This document shows positions 37,401-46,046 of a stretch of 64,000 bases of DNA, in pieces. The stretch comes from Leuctra nigra. Taxonomy: Eukaryota > Arthropoda > Insecta > Plecoptera > Leuctridae. Under the pieces are notes generated by a model. It was not told the DNA's origin. It ran no database searches and saw only the letters and a list, made by a program, of their open reading frames with translations. Each line of letters starts with the position of its first letter. Positions within the stretch are counted from its first letter, which is position 1. Location: contig OW203763.1 in NCBI GenBank assembly GCA_934045905.1, forward strand, positions 42,313,172 through 42,377,171, in the 5' to 3' direction. Made by a program: the position numbers and the translations under genes.

Positions 37401-40400
37401 TAGCAAACGCCAGGACAAAGAGAATGTATCACGGTTAAAAACAAAAACAACAAGACTGGTAAAACGAGAAAAGATGCAGAAACGTTACCTTAGAGTCGTT
37501 CTGTATCAACTCAACCAATGACTTTTCGGCAACCTCTCTGATTCTTCTCAAAATTTGGGACAATACTACCAAGAACAAAGCAACACACACCTCTTTCAGG
37601 ATTTTTCCATATTCTTTATACTTTTTTACCTACAGGGCGCCAAAAAAGACTAAAAAACTTACTTTTTGGATAATTGAGCGTGAGACAACATTTAATATCT
37701 TTTTACTCGTTCCACCTAGAACGATGATTTTTTTTTTAGATATGATAGCTCTTGGAACAGACTTTTAAAATATTTATGACCGGATTTTTTTTTAAATTTT
37801 TTTTGACAAAATTTTTATGTAATTTTTTTAAAATTACTTATAGACAAAAATTATCAATTTGTATTATTTTTATTTTTCATCTTTAAGACCTCTGATATGT
37901 TTTTAACATGCTCAGAAAGTTTCAGGATGGGCCTCCTTTCGGTCTTGACTCCTATCCAAAAAAACTTACTTTTTGGATAATTTAGCGTTAGACAACATTT
38001 AATATCTTTTTACTCGTTCCACTTAGAACGATGATTTTTTTAGAGTTGATAGCTCTTGAAACAGACTATTAAAATATTTATGTCGGGGAACAAAAATTAA
38101 AATTTTTTGACAAAATTTGTTTGTATTTTTTTTTTAATTACCTCTAGACAAAAATAGTAATTTTTTTATTTTTTTATTTTTTTTCTCTAAGACCTCTGAT
38201 ATGTTTTTGACATGCTCAGAAAGTTTCAGGATGGGCCTCTTATCTGTCTAAGAAATAAAAATTATTTTATCCGAATTTCGGATATGACATTCGTAAATAG
38301 TTTATATTTCCCAGACAGATAGAAGGCCAATCCTGAAACTTTCTGAGCATGTCAAAAACATATCAGAGGTCTTACAGAAAAAAATAAGAAAATAAAAAAA
38401 TATTATTTTTGGCTAGAGGTAATTAAAAAAAAATTAAAAAAAAAATTGTCAAAAAATCTTAATTTTTTCCCCCGACATAAATATTTTAAAAGTCTGTTTC
38501 AAGAGCTATCAACTCTATTTGTCTAGAAGCCATTAAAAAAAATGTATCCAAAAAGTAAGAAAAAAAAATAAAAAAATAATTCGGTCATAAATATTTTAAA
38601 AGTCTGTTCCAAGAGCTATCATATCTAAAATAAATCATCGTTCTAGGTGGAACGAGTAAAAAGATATTAAATGTTGTCTCACGCTCAATTATCCAAAAAG
38701 TAAGTTTTTTAGTCTTTTTTGGTGCCCTGTAGGTAAAAAAGTATAAATAATATGGAAAAATCCTGAAAGGGGTGTGTGTTGCTTTGTTCTTGGTAGTACC
38801 CTTACAAATTATTAGCAAATTTCGTGAGATGAAATTTTATTTCGGCGTTTTTTTGGTTGAGTTGGCCTGGAATTACTCCTTATCTTAAGTGTACGTGAAG
38901 CTTATGAACATTTTACTGAGTTGTATCAAGAGTTAAAAGTATCTCTATCGAAGTTTTACAAATTACGCCCTTTACATGTGAGGCCCGTAAGTGAATGAAA
39001 TCCCTCACAATGTATGTGTGTGCGTAAAACACACAAATTTTACATTTTTAGTGGAGGCTATCTCTCCATGTTTAGCTGCTAAAGAGGGGCAAAGATCACA
39101 CACTTTAACATCCAAGTCGTTGATAAAAATGATGTGTTGTGATTCTAATGCTGAACACTGTATGAGAAACACTTGTCAAGTTTGTCAATACAATATTTGA
39201 GCATTCGTGCAACCCGATTGTGATCTATCGCAGCATGTAAAATGGAAAGGTTGGAAGAAATGTGTAGCACAACTGTACAAGAGAAAACTTCAGATTTGAG
39301 TGATCTCATTAAAGAAATAAACGATGTTCTTCCAACTTTCAAAGTGCATGTCTTTGTAAAAAAAATAAACAAGCCGACTTTTTTGACGAAACTAAGAAAA
39401 GTTGAGGCTGTAATGCAGATTGATTATGCTGAAAATTATAGCCTAATATTGCAAGATGAAATTCAATCAGTGCCTAGCACCACACCCAAACCACTATTTT
39501 CACTTGTTGCTTTTGGTTCGAAGAGAAGACTTACTATTCCTATGCTGTGGGCAGTGACGATGTCAGACACTCGAAAGAGTCAGCGTGGCTTTTTATTAAA
39601 AGCATACCTATTACTCTCCAATTTTCAACAAACACATCCTGATGTATCACTGGATCATTTGTACATATTTTCTGATAATTGATCATCACAATTCAAGAGT
39701 AAGTACACAGTGTTCAATGTGTGCTTATTGGCAGATGACATTAACATTAAACCTGAGGAGTGGAATTACTTCGCAGCAGGTCACGGCAAGGGTGCTGTCG
39801 ATGCAATTGGAGGTCAGTTGAAACTAATGGTATGGACTACAGTAAAATCAATGAGAGCTTCAGTTCGCACACCAGTAGAGTTTTTTCTTGTTACTACAGA
39901 GCAATGTAAAGCAACAGTAGTGTTGTATGTTACAAAAAATGACATCGATGAGACTAATGTGTTTTTGAACAAACGGTGGGAGAACGTAAGGAAAACAACT
40001 GGAATAAGAGAATATCACCACTTCCAAAGAATTGATAGCAATCATGTTGGAGCTGGATACACATCTGAATCTCCCTTTAAAAAAATACAAGTTCAGTTTC
40101 CGGATAGTGCCACGCTGAAAGAGACAAGTCATTGGAGAATCAGCGACGTCTACACGTCTGACTCGGATGATGATACTCAGAATTCCGTCAGACGTAAACG
40201 ATGAAATGGTAGCTGAGACACTAAAATCTTAATTCAAGATTTTTAGCTCTAAAAAGTGAAATTTTGTAACATCCGTGACAAACCGGAGTGGATGTTTTGT
40301 CAGTAAATGTCATACAGACAGATAACATACTTCTGTTATAATAATACTACATTGACATACCTATGAGTTTAAGCACCGAATCGTTCGCTAAATGCACCAT

Positions 40401-42033
40401 CTTCGAGTCAAGCTCTAAGCTCTGGAGTCTTGGGCCGCAACGGCTGATAACTTGGCGTAGATTGTTCTTCGTGAATGGTACATAAAATGGCAACCAGTGA
40501 AAGTCGAGATGTTTGGTGCAGCGCCACATTCGCATGCTGCATTCCTGCCACTGCGAGCAAACTGTTGGCACACATTGTGAGAATATGTTAACTGAGTTGA
40601 AACTTTTTATTATAATTACATAATTAGGTCCTATAGTATAGAAATCACATTGCTCATCTCTATGAGGTTGTATGTTAATACTAGGACAACATTAAAGGGA
40701 CTCGATACCACGTAACTAGACGTAACCACATGCCTAGCATGCAAGCCCACGGGGTATGCCATTTTATTTCATAGGGAAAAAGGAGTTACATTGTAGAAAA
40801 ATTATCTTTCTAGTGGTGTTGACTAGAATAATTCGGTTTACACTGAAGTGTTCACAAAAGATCGCTCTAATGTTTCATATGACACATTATTAATGAAAAC
40901 GCTTAACTTTATTGAAAATGCTCTGTGAATTAAGTACCCAGAAAGAGCGACCAAAGACAGATTATCAGCCTGTGATTATCAGCCAGCATTTATTTGGCTT
41001 CAAAATGCCCAACATACAGTTAAATAGAAGAGACCATGCCCCGCAGGGTGCTTTTAAATTCGTTTTTGGGAATGTAAAAATGTGTATTTTGCTTCAAAAT
41101 GCCGAACACAAAGTAAATGGAAGACAATTTTTAATACAAAAATCCCTAGTCTGCTTCTTGAATTTTATAATTTTTAGATAATTAATCTATATAATAAGAG
41201 GTCCCCAGCCTGGCGAGCAAGGCATTTCTCGGATTTTTGTTAATTTTCAATCGATTTTGGGATTGCAAAATCGTGTAGGTAGGTAGGTATATGGATTCAA
41301 AATGCCCAACATGCTGTTAGTGAAAGAAACATTAAAATAGAAAAGGCCCTCATGCCAGCTCCAAAGGTCGCTTTTTGAACTTTTGTAATTTTTACATCGT
41401 TTTTGGGATTGTATAAATGTGTATTTGGCTGCAAAATGTTCAACAAAAAGTTAATGAAAATGGGTTTATAGAGAAGAGGCCCTTAACCTGCCCTGCAGGG
41501 CGATTTTTTGACTTCTGGTGTCTTTCAATGATTGTTTGATGATAAAAATGTATGTTTTACACAATCTAGGGGCCTCAATAGTCAGGTGCCTCGGCCGCCA
41601 TGGCCAGTCCGGCCCTGCAAAGGGGAATATGGGTGGGACGATTAAACGGTTAACAATGTCCGTTAAATTAATTATAACCATTGATGTCGGAAATAAAATG
41701 TCTTGTTTCCACGTTTAGATTAAATTACAAATTTCTACGTAATATTTACTTATAGTACCTACTACCTACCTACCTACATTCTTTGTAACAGAAATTCCAA
41801 CTCAACCTACCTCTTTCAATCCCGAGGCGCTCCATCTTAGAGAGGAATGAGAAGATGTGCATGAGACAGTCATCATTTAGAACACGTATTTCACACGGAG
41901 ATCCATCTGTATCCACAAGCGGCTCTGCTGTCATTTGCCTTGCTGAACGTTTCTGATCACTTGATGCATTCAGCTTGCCTTCCGACTTCCTCTTCGCAAT
42001 CTTCTTCCCACCGAGTGACTTTCCTGCATCCAT
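22342..42033 (-). CDS. F-box and leucine-rich-repeat protein, six coding exons
   Basis: Minus-strand exons at 42033-41811, 40561-40361, 32020-31436, 31000-30832, 22922-22786 and 22421-22342 all have GT-AG borders and joining phases. They give a 464-residue protein. Exon 1 carries a basic N-terminus and the start of an F-box (DDCLMHIFSFLSKMERLGIE), completed across the junction by RVCSQWQECSMRMW. The rest is leucine-rich repeats of the cysteine-containing FBXL type, such as CPNLRCLGV, LDISCNDITDAGIEYL and LKLTDFGCSRLVSMCNDLEQ. F-box proteins bind Skp1 in SCF ubiquitin ligases, and the repeats select substrates. The family is clear; the ortholog is not. A cDNA would settle exon borders. Confidence 0.85.
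22495..22745 (+). mobile_element. Helitron-like family A, 5'-truncated, in the last intron
   Basis: Matches the 3' part of the family A copy at 32893-33758 (TTTAATAG.TGTC.G, CATATACTTTTATGT). It ends CGCTCATCAACGCGTTGCAC then TGGGCG and CTTAG, followed by T. Confidence 0.7.
22786..22922 (-). CDS. F-box/LRR gene, coding exon 5
   Basis: Acceptor TTGTTGTTAG; donor GGAG|GTGAGT. It encodes LVSMCNDLEQFDIRLCKGVT and then KRTNGVALTLLVGG. Its first base completes the Arg codon from exon 4, although the intron is 7.9 kb. Confidence 0.8.
22999..23211. mobile_element. Small TA-flanked MITE, copy 1
   Basis: TACACTCAACAAATCATAAA at one end and GTCGGGTGTA at the other. The interior (GACAATCAATCCTTGTTATT) matches the copy at 25701-25915. 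TA at both ends suggests a Tc1/mariner-type MITE. Confidence 0.6.
23335..23861. mobile_element. MITE with TTAA target site, copy 1
   Basis: TTAAGGTG at 23335 and CACCTTAA at 23861, with arms mirrored over about 100 bp farther in (CTTAGGGTTATCCCTTGG at about 23594 against CCAAGGGATAACCCTAAG at about 23727). TTAA at both ends suggests piggyBac-type movement. Confidence 0.65.
23862..24350. other. No gene seen
   Basis: Intronic. It has two copies of GTTACGGGT(T/G)GGA near 23915 and 23943, mirrored near 28300-28633. Confidence 0.35.
24351..24894. mobile_element. MITE with TTAA target site, copy 2
   Basis: TTAAGGGGGGAAG at 24351 and GTCCCCACCTTAA at 24894 form imperfect inverted ends of about 12 bp with TTAA outermost. 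AT-rich interior, no ORF. Confidence 0.55.
24895..25339. other. No gene seen
   Basis: Intronic. A short palindrome around 25030-25065 (TGCCTATTTCAATG / CATTGAAATA) explains mirror ORFs on both strands. Confidence 0.35.
25340..25640. mobile_element. Relative of the MITE at 27311-27905 (partial)
   Basis: Shares AAAATTCTGAGGTGACAGAT and the surrounding order (GGTTCTACGATTAATAGTG, GATGTAGAGGTGTCCAAACT) with the right half of the other copy. Edges uncertain. Confidence 0.5.
25701..25915. mobile_element. Small TA-flanked MITE, copy 2
   Basis: TACACTCCCCCAAATAATAA at 25701 mirrors TTATTATATGGGGGAGTGTA at 25915. TA at both edges. No ORF. Confidence 0.7.
25916..26639. other. No gene seen
   Basis: Intronic. 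A short GC-rich patch at about 26281-26325 (CCGCGGGTCCGGGCC) stands out from the AT-rich surroundings; I do not recognise it. Confidence 0.35.
26656..26973 (+). pseudogene. GIY-YIG endonuclease C-terminus (Penelope-like)
   Basis: About 105 residues. The block GHSINFDGMKLIA and RSIREALEIERRPHNCNKRD aligns with the C-terminal half of the Penelope-type GIY-YIG domain also seen at 52507-52905. It ends after a Thr/Pro/Arg-rich tail. The catalytic GIY-YIG half lies upstream of the truncation, so it cannot be active. Confidence 0.65.
27088..27130 (+). ncRNA. Hammerhead-ribozyme-like motif
   Basis: CTGAGGA (27094-27100), a possible stem II GACTGAT/GTCGGTC, then GAAACGTT (27120). This order matches the conserved hammerhead core CUGANGA-stem-GAAA. 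Such ribozymes are known in Penelope-like element tails. Stem I and III pairing is not convincing by eye. Confidence 0.4.
27311..27905. mobile_element. MITE with long inverted repeats
   Basis: Left CTCTGCACTCTGGTGGTAGA (about 27350) mirrors right TCTACCACTAGAGTGCAGAG (about 27843). Similarity extends inward for about 200 bp (TCTGTCACCTCAGAA / TTCTGAGGTGACAGA) and outward to about 27311 and 27905. Confidence 0.7.
27906..28956. other. No gene seen
   Basis: Intronic. It contains several CCCGTAAC motifs between about 28300 and 28633. Confidence 0.35.
28957..29367. mobile_element. MITE with TTAA target site, copy 3
   Basis: TTAAAGGGGCAGT at 28957 and ATGTCCCTTTAA at 29367 form inverted ends with TTAA outermost. 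Confidence 0.55.
29448..30349 (-). mobile_element. Helitron-like family A, copy A3
   Basis: The plus strand reads CTAGGAAAACGCT ... GCTCGCTTCGCTCGCTCAA. On its own strand it runs TTGAGCGAGCG to CTAG and is followed by T. Short ORFs inside (30066-30507) are K/R-rich by composition and not genes. Confidence 0.8.
30350..30831. other. No gene seen
   Basis: Intronic sequence next to exon 4 of the F-box gene. Confidence 0.35.
30832..31000 (-). CDS. F-box/LRR gene, coding exon 4
   Basis: Acceptor GATTTCACAG; donor CAAG|GTAAAT. It encodes NDITDAGIEYLTRMHK and ISCHSCLKLTDFGCS. The junction with exon 3 rebuilds the repeat motif LDISCNDITDAGI, strong support for both borders. Confidence 0.85.
31214..31330 (+). 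repeat. Solitary, diverged family B arm
   Basis: ACTCCATGTAAAAACCAGCC then AAGTCTCTTCA and GTAGCGATATCAAAAAATTA match the left arm of family B but are clearly more diverged than other copies. It lies in the short intron 3. Confidence 0.65.
31436..32020 (-). CDS. F-box/LRR gene, coding exon 3
   Basis: Acceptor TTTGGATTTCAG; donor TCAT|GTAGGT. At 585 bp it is the largest exon, encoding about 195 residues of leucine-rich repeats (CPNLRCLGVSNFDLQRML through HCKNMEILDISC). Confidence 0.9.
32893..33758 (+). mobile_element. Helitron-like family A, nested inner copy
   Basis: TTGAGCGAGCGAAGCGAGCG to TTTTCCTAG. The related, uninterrupted copy A1 reads ACATTATTTAAACTTAAACC (about 2345); here the element sits exactly between ATTA and TTTAAAC, so A|T insertion without duplication. 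It carries a SINE. Confidence 0.85.
33150..33439 (+). mobile_element. tRNA-derived SINE
   Basis: The 5' part resembles a tRNA, with box A (TGGTCAGTAAGAC, 33156) and box B (GGTTCGATTCC, 33208). A body with AATGCTGGGAAGGTACC and GTGCGACGTTAAGCCCC follows, then A(8) at about 33431. This body type is common in arthropod SINEs. It is not a functional tRNA gene. Confidence 0.75.
34431..34722. other. Left flank of the transposase gene
   Basis: Contains TGTCACGGCTGTTACA (34523) and CGTCACGGATGCTACA (34539). The reverse complement of 40265-40280 reads TGTCACGGATGTTACA, so these may be (sub)terminal repeats of the DNA transposon that encodes the gene below. Confidence 0.45.
35035..36252. mobile_element. 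TA-flanked DNA element in the transposase gene
   Basis: Perfect inverted ends GGGGAGATTGGGGTAATAAG (35035) and CTTATTACCCCAATCTCCCC (36252), flanked by TA on both sides (35033, 36253). Removing it and one TA restores the host reading frame (GSYNT). No ORF inside. Probably a Tc1/mariner-type non-autonomous element. Confidence 0.8.
36303..37224 (+). mobile_element. Helitron-like family A, copy A5
   Basis: TTGAGCGAGCGTAGCGAGCG to ACAGAGCGTTTTCCTAG. Removing it joins CATCGTAA to TTTACCC and restores a codon run (HRNLPYSP) in the transposase gene. The insertion was therefore precise, A|T, with no duplication. Confidence 0.85.
37505..38865. mobile_element. Large fold-back element in the transposase gene
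   Basis: Almost the whole segment is a palindrome. Outer arms CAACTCAACCAA (about 37507) and TTGGTTGAGTTG (about 38854), then CTACCAAGAACAAAGCAACA against TGTTGCTTTGTTCTTGGTAG, and inner arms GACCTCTGATATG (about 37890) and CATATCAGAGGTC (about 38365). No ORF. It splits the transposase coding region between KRYL and SVREAYEHF. Confidence 0.7.
40205..40360. other. Right flank of the transposase gene
   Basis: Carries TGTAACATCCGTGACA (40265), mirror of the motif at 34523. The F-box exon 2 follows directly. Confidence 0.4.
40361..40561 (-). CDS. F-box/LRR gene, coding exon 2
   Basis: Acceptor CCAACAG; donor ATAG|GTATGT. It encodes the end of the F-box (VCSQWQECSMRMW) and the first repeat (LRQVISRCGPRLQSLELD). 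Phase 1 at both ends. Confidence 0.85.
40880..41530 (+). repeat. Degenerate repeat in intron 1 of the F-box gene
   Basis: The block CAAAATGCCCAACA (or ATGCCGAACA, ATGTTCAACA), then AAGTTAAT and later a TTTTGGGA(T/A)TGTA stretch, recurs near 41001, 41096, 41299 and 41429 with irregular spacing. Diverged; no ORF of note. Confidence 0.5.
41811..42033 (-). CDS. F-box/LRR gene, coding exon 1
   Basis: Starts at ATG 42033 (MDAGKSLGGKKIAKRKSEG). The donor is GAAAGAG|GTAGGT. An acceptor TTTCAG at 42055 just upstream suggests a 21-bp 5' UTR piece and a further non-coding exon upstream that I could not find. It contains most of the F-box. Confidence 0.8.
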
Positions 42034-42054
42034 GTCGCCAAAGCCTCAACAACT

Positions 42055-42972
42055 CTGAAAACATACAGAAAATAAAGTGACAAAGTAAATCTGTATCTAT
42101 GTGCATATTGTGTTATATTATATTGTATTATATATTGTATTGACAGCAGACACCGAAGCTAGATCAATCGCTTGGGTGCACCGCAGTCTTCGGATTACAA
42201 CAACCGAAATATCTTGGAACTTACACACTTCTAAATACCTAGGTAGTAGGGTAGGTACTAGTAGGTAGGTACATTTGTTTTATGTTATGTTTCTCATAGC
42301 TGCATTTCACACAACCTACCTAGGTACTGCAAAGTTTAACATCTCACACCCCTAGATGTACTCCAGATTCACGATGTAACCAGAGATAGGTAATATGAAA
42401 CTAATAGCAACAAGATAACAAGTGACTGGCTGTGTGATACATCACATTGCATGGCTATTGTGTTTTGATCTCTAATGTTCCAAAGCATTAAAAAATAAAT
42501 TACTAAAACTAGTACCACTCAAGTAATAAATCTTCATGATTTTGCCTACCTTTGCTCGAAGAAAGTCACCGAAAATATTTTAATAAATATTAAAAAGAAA
42601 TATCAAAACAGAATAATCCGTAATGAGCAAGTAATGAGGTTAGGGACGACGACGGACGACGGTTAGGAATGTGGCGACTACTGGCGAACAATGCAACCAA
42701 CATAACATATAAAACATTATAATTTTCAACTGATTTTTTGTTGGTATACATTAAACAATGACCCGCGAAGTATTTTGAATCAAATGATTGTAGTTGATTC
42801 TTAAATATTTCAGAATGAATTGTTAATAATGAATAAAGCCACAAAATAGATATTACAATTTATAACTAGGAATCAACAGGTAGAGAAGAGGTTACATGTC
42901 TGACAAACAGATACCTTGATCACTAAAGCACGAAAATTTGTGTTTGGGTTACTTTTTAATAAGTACAAAGGT
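42055..42972. other. Upstream region of the F-box gene, no gene seen
   Basis: Should contain intron, upstream exon and promoter of the minus-strand F-box gene, but I see no clear first exon. Short runs of CCTACC/GGTAGG occur. Confidence 0.35.
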
Positions 42973-43172
42973 NNNNNNNNNNNNNNNNNNNNNNNNNNNN
43001 NNNNNNNNNNNNNNNNNNNNNNNNNNNNNNNNNNNNNNNNNNNNNNNNNNNNNNNNNNNNNNNNNNNNNNNNNNNNNNNNNNNNNNNNNNNNNNNNNNNN
43101 NNNNNNNNNNNNNNNNNNNNNNNNNNNNNNNNNNNNNNNNNNNNNNNNNNNNNNNNNNNNNNNNNNNNNNNN
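42973..43172. other. Assembly gap of 200 N
   Basis: Exactly 200 N bases. ORFs reported across it are artefacts. Confidence 1.
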
Positions 43173-43345
43173 GGGGTGTCGTTACACTAACCCCCAACCA
43201 CCCCAGTCTCTCTGGCTCAACGGCAGCAACTAATAGCCAGAGTTGTATGATCGCCCGGCATCCAACCACTGACCGCGCTCAATGTTGCATAACCTCGGTG
43301 ATCTGACGAGAACCGAGGTATCCAATACACCAGCCTTTGGGTTAA
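43173..43345 (-). mobile_element. 5S-rRNA-derived SINE (partial, cut by the gap)
   Basis: On the minus strand, CTCGGTTCTCGTCAGATCAC then CGAGGTTATGCAACATTGAG, CGCGGTCAG and GGTTGGATGCC resemble the middle of 5S rRNA, including its internal promoter. After that the sequence leaves 5S and continues in an unrelated body up to the gap. The mismatches make a working 5S gene unlikely. Confidence 0.65.
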
Positions 43346-43484
43346 AACATACAAACATACAGTTTGTTTCCAAACATACAAATTGGAATTTGTATTGAAA
43401 AGTATTGAAACCCTTCAGTGTCATCCGGATGATTGGAAGATACATGAGATGTGATGCATTCTACTCACGTGGTGTCCCTGATTT

Positions 43485-43623
43485 ATTTGATTTATTGATT
43501 TATTTATTTATTTAGCTTGAAAGCTATTTTTCATTACAATATACATTTACAAAACAGGAAATTCATTATAAACAAATGAAGTACATAAAATTTTAACTGA
43601 CTGAAATTTTTAATTTTTGGGAC
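43485..43623 (-). mobile_element. LINE 3' end, separated from its RT by the BEL element
   Basis: TTTATTTATTTATTTAGCTT at about 43497 reads on the minus strand as an AAATAAATAAAT tail. It abuts the BEL LTR at 43624. The matching coding part lies beyond the BEL element at 49623-50350. Confidence 0.5.
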
Positions 43624-44078
43624 TGGTTCGCGCCATTATTTTGTTTTCCCGCCCTTCGTTTCTGTGACCTTGTGGTCATATCTTCATCCCCTGTTCCTTG
43701 GTTCAGTCTAGCCAGCGCTCTGTGGCTTGACCTTTTCTCGTTCGTGTTCTACGGTGATTCGAAGTTGTCTGCTCGAAGTGAGCACACGTTGCGGGCTCCT
43801 GCTCTCGACCTTTCATTTTGTGGTGCCACGCGGTTCCCTGGCCGTTCACCAGGAAGGCCCATGCATCCCATACCATTTCTTTTCCTTTCCTTTACTCAAT
43901 TAGATTAGAATAGTTAAATCCATCCTCACCAAGCCGCTCTACTCTACGACCATCGCTTCCACGACGGCCACCTCACGCCGAGACGGCTCTACATTGTCGG
44001 TGAGTTTTTCTATCTTTTCTCTTCCCCCCCCCCCCCTAATTTACAGTCCACTTTATCAATCAGGCCTTAGCGCCAACA
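43624..44078 (+). repeat. BEL 5' LTR
   Basis: Begins TGGTTCGCGCCATT, ends TTAGCGCCAACA. It differs from the 3' LTR by a few bases: TGG against TG at the start, and TTTTG against TTTTGTG near 43643. Confidence 0.9.
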
Positions 44079-44396
44079 TTTGATCCCTCGACGCCGGAGT
44101 TAGAATTGGCTCGTGGATTTCTCGTGTGCTCGTGCTAGTTTCTATGCTAGTGGATTTCTCGTTTGCTCGTGCTAGTTTCTATGCTAGTGGAATTCTCGTT
44201 TGCTCGTGCTAGTTTCTATGCTAGTGATTTCTCGTGTGCTCGTGCTAGTTTCTATGCTAGTGGATTTCTCGTTTGCTCGTGCTAGTTTCTATGCTAGTGG
44301 TTTCTCGTTAGCTCTTGCTAGTTTCGACGCTAGTATTATTCTCTTGCTGTCGGATTTCAAGTTTGAATTTCCTACATTTCGTCGTTCGTTCACGTC
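44079..44396 (+). repeat. BEL leader with a 37-bp tandem repeat
   Basis: After TTTGATCCCTCGACGCCGGA (likely primer binding site), the block GCTAGTTTCTATGCTAGTG recurs at 44134, 44171, 44208, 44244 and 44281, with a diverged copy at 44317: a period of 36-37 bp upstream of the gag ATG. Confidence 0.85.
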
Positions 44397-46046
44397 ATGG
44401 AAGCCCAAAAACGTGAGCAAAGCGTGTTCAAAGGTCAACGCGAAGAACTATTCGCCGAGGTTCAGCGAACCTATGATGGTTTCAGATTGTTGACCCCCGA
44501 AGGCGTGGACGCGGTTAGAGGCCGTTTCGATCGGCTAACTGTGATTCAAGCCAAATTTGACGCCTTGCAGAGTTCAATCATGCAACATAATTCGCAACTT
44601 GTGGAAACTCTCAAGCCCCTCGAAATTTCCAAGGTCTCTGCGAGTTTTGAAGACGTATTGTATGCTGCGCAAGGTGCATTTCTGTCGGCTGCCGCCAAGG
44701 TCATTAAACCTCAGCCAGTCACACCCGTCATACCAACTCCGGTTATAAATCAATTGCCGCGTATTGATTTGCCTTCGTTTTCCGGTGACACAAGTCTCTG
44801 GCCGGAATATTTCTCGTTGTTTACATCTCTCGTGCATAACAATGAAACACTGAACCCTGTTCAGAAATTTTATTATTTGCGATCTACGTTGTCTGGCTCG
44901 GCTCTCGCAATCATATCTGGTTTTCAACTCGACACTGAAAACTATACTCTCGCATATGATGCTCTCGTACAACGTTATCAGAATAAACGTTTATTGGCCA
45001 ACAACTACATCAAGCAAATCTTGGACTTTGTTCCACTTAAGACTAACTCACATTATTCTGCAATGCAAAATTTCTTGCAAGTTCATAAGAACTCTGTGAG
45101 CGCTTTGAAAGCTCTCAATGTGCCTGACTTCGCTGACTTTCTTTTGCTTTCATTGACTTTGTCTAATCTTGACACTTCAACGCGGAAGGCATTTGAAAAC
45201 AAACAATCTTCTCAAGCTACACCAACGCATGCGACCTTGATTCAATTCTTAGAAGAACATTCGCGGACATTGGAATTATGTGGCCTTGATCAGCGCGCTA
45301 CATCTACAAGCACTACGTTGAAGAAGATTGCACCTCACGCGAAGCAATTGAACTCGCTCCTCGTTGCCAAGCAACCCGAGGTCAAGGTCACCTCATCGCC
45401 TGCTCGTAAACAAATATCGTGTTCACTTTGCAATCAGAATCATACGTTGTATAATTGCTCTGTGTTCCTCGCTCAAACTCGCGACGAAAAATACCAAACA
45501 TTGAGACGCCTCCAGCGATGTTTTAATTGTTTAGGCGCACACACTCGTGCTCAGTGCTCGTCTAAAAGGACCTGCACTAGCTGCCAAAGCAAACAACATC
45601 ATTCGCTATTGCATCCAGCTCAAGCAACAACTTCTGTAGTTTCTCCTCAGTCGACGCTCTCTCCGCAACAGAACGTCGATCCTCCCCCAGCTTCGCCTGC
45701 ACTTGTTAATGACGACACACCTCATTCTCTGACTTGTCAACAGACAGGCAAGCTAGCTTTCAAGACGGTGCTCTTAGGCACGGTTCGCGCGCTCATTCGT
45801 GACGCACATGGACGGTATCAACCCTTTCGCGCTGTTGTTGATTCCGGCTCGCAAATTTCCGCTGTCACTCATTCATTGACACAACGTCTAGGCTTAAAAG
45901 TGCAGCCAAGCCATTCTGTTTCTGAGTTACTAGGAATTGGCAACTCCTCTGCTCGGGTACTCGGCACTGTTATGTGTAACATTGCTTCTCGCCACTCTCC
46001 CGAAGCACCTCTTGGCGTTCAGGCGTTGGTCTTGTCTGCCATCTAG
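44397..46046 (+). pseudogene. BEL Gag-protease
   Basis: A 549-residue ORF from ATG 44397. The capsid-like part has LPSFSGDTSLWPEYFSLF and YYLRSTLSGSA. Cys/His knuckles follow (CSLCNQNHTLYNC, CFNCLGAHTRAQC, CTSCQSKQHHSLLHP), then an aspartic protease core, AVVDSGSQISAV. It ends at an in-frame TAG (46044). The next codons continue the same frame into RT, so the stop splits one ancestral polyprotein. Confidence 0.85.

Larger units (their letters stand above)
34723..40204 (+). pseudogene. DDE-type transposase-like gene, broken by insertions and stops
   Basis: Pieces at 34723-34995 (basic N-terminus, RMAKLRTKLKEDPHKLAEY), 36255-36302 joined to 37225-37440 (RKAFHKVHRN, AVVQQLLKEIF, YGNDDVI), 38895-39199 (SLSKFYKLRPLHVRPVSE, PHNVCVCVKHTNFTFLVEAI, a Cys-rich end) and 39242-40204 (MQIDYAENYSLI, FSDN, SSSQFK, GHGKGAVDAIGG). 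I know this layout from uncharacterised arthropod transposon proteins; DYAENY and SDN look like the catalytic acids of a DDE fold, but I cannot name the superfamily. It lies in intron 2 of the F-box gene on the opposite strand. Defects: a TAG after DDVI, a TGA after SDN (39680), several frameshifts and three inserts. Confidence 0.6.

Noticed and set aside
42916..43306. ORFs across the N run
   Set aside because: Artefacts of translating gap bases.
43230..43330. Functional 5S rRNA gene
   Set aside because: Several changes in conserved 5S positions, and the 3' part is not 5S.
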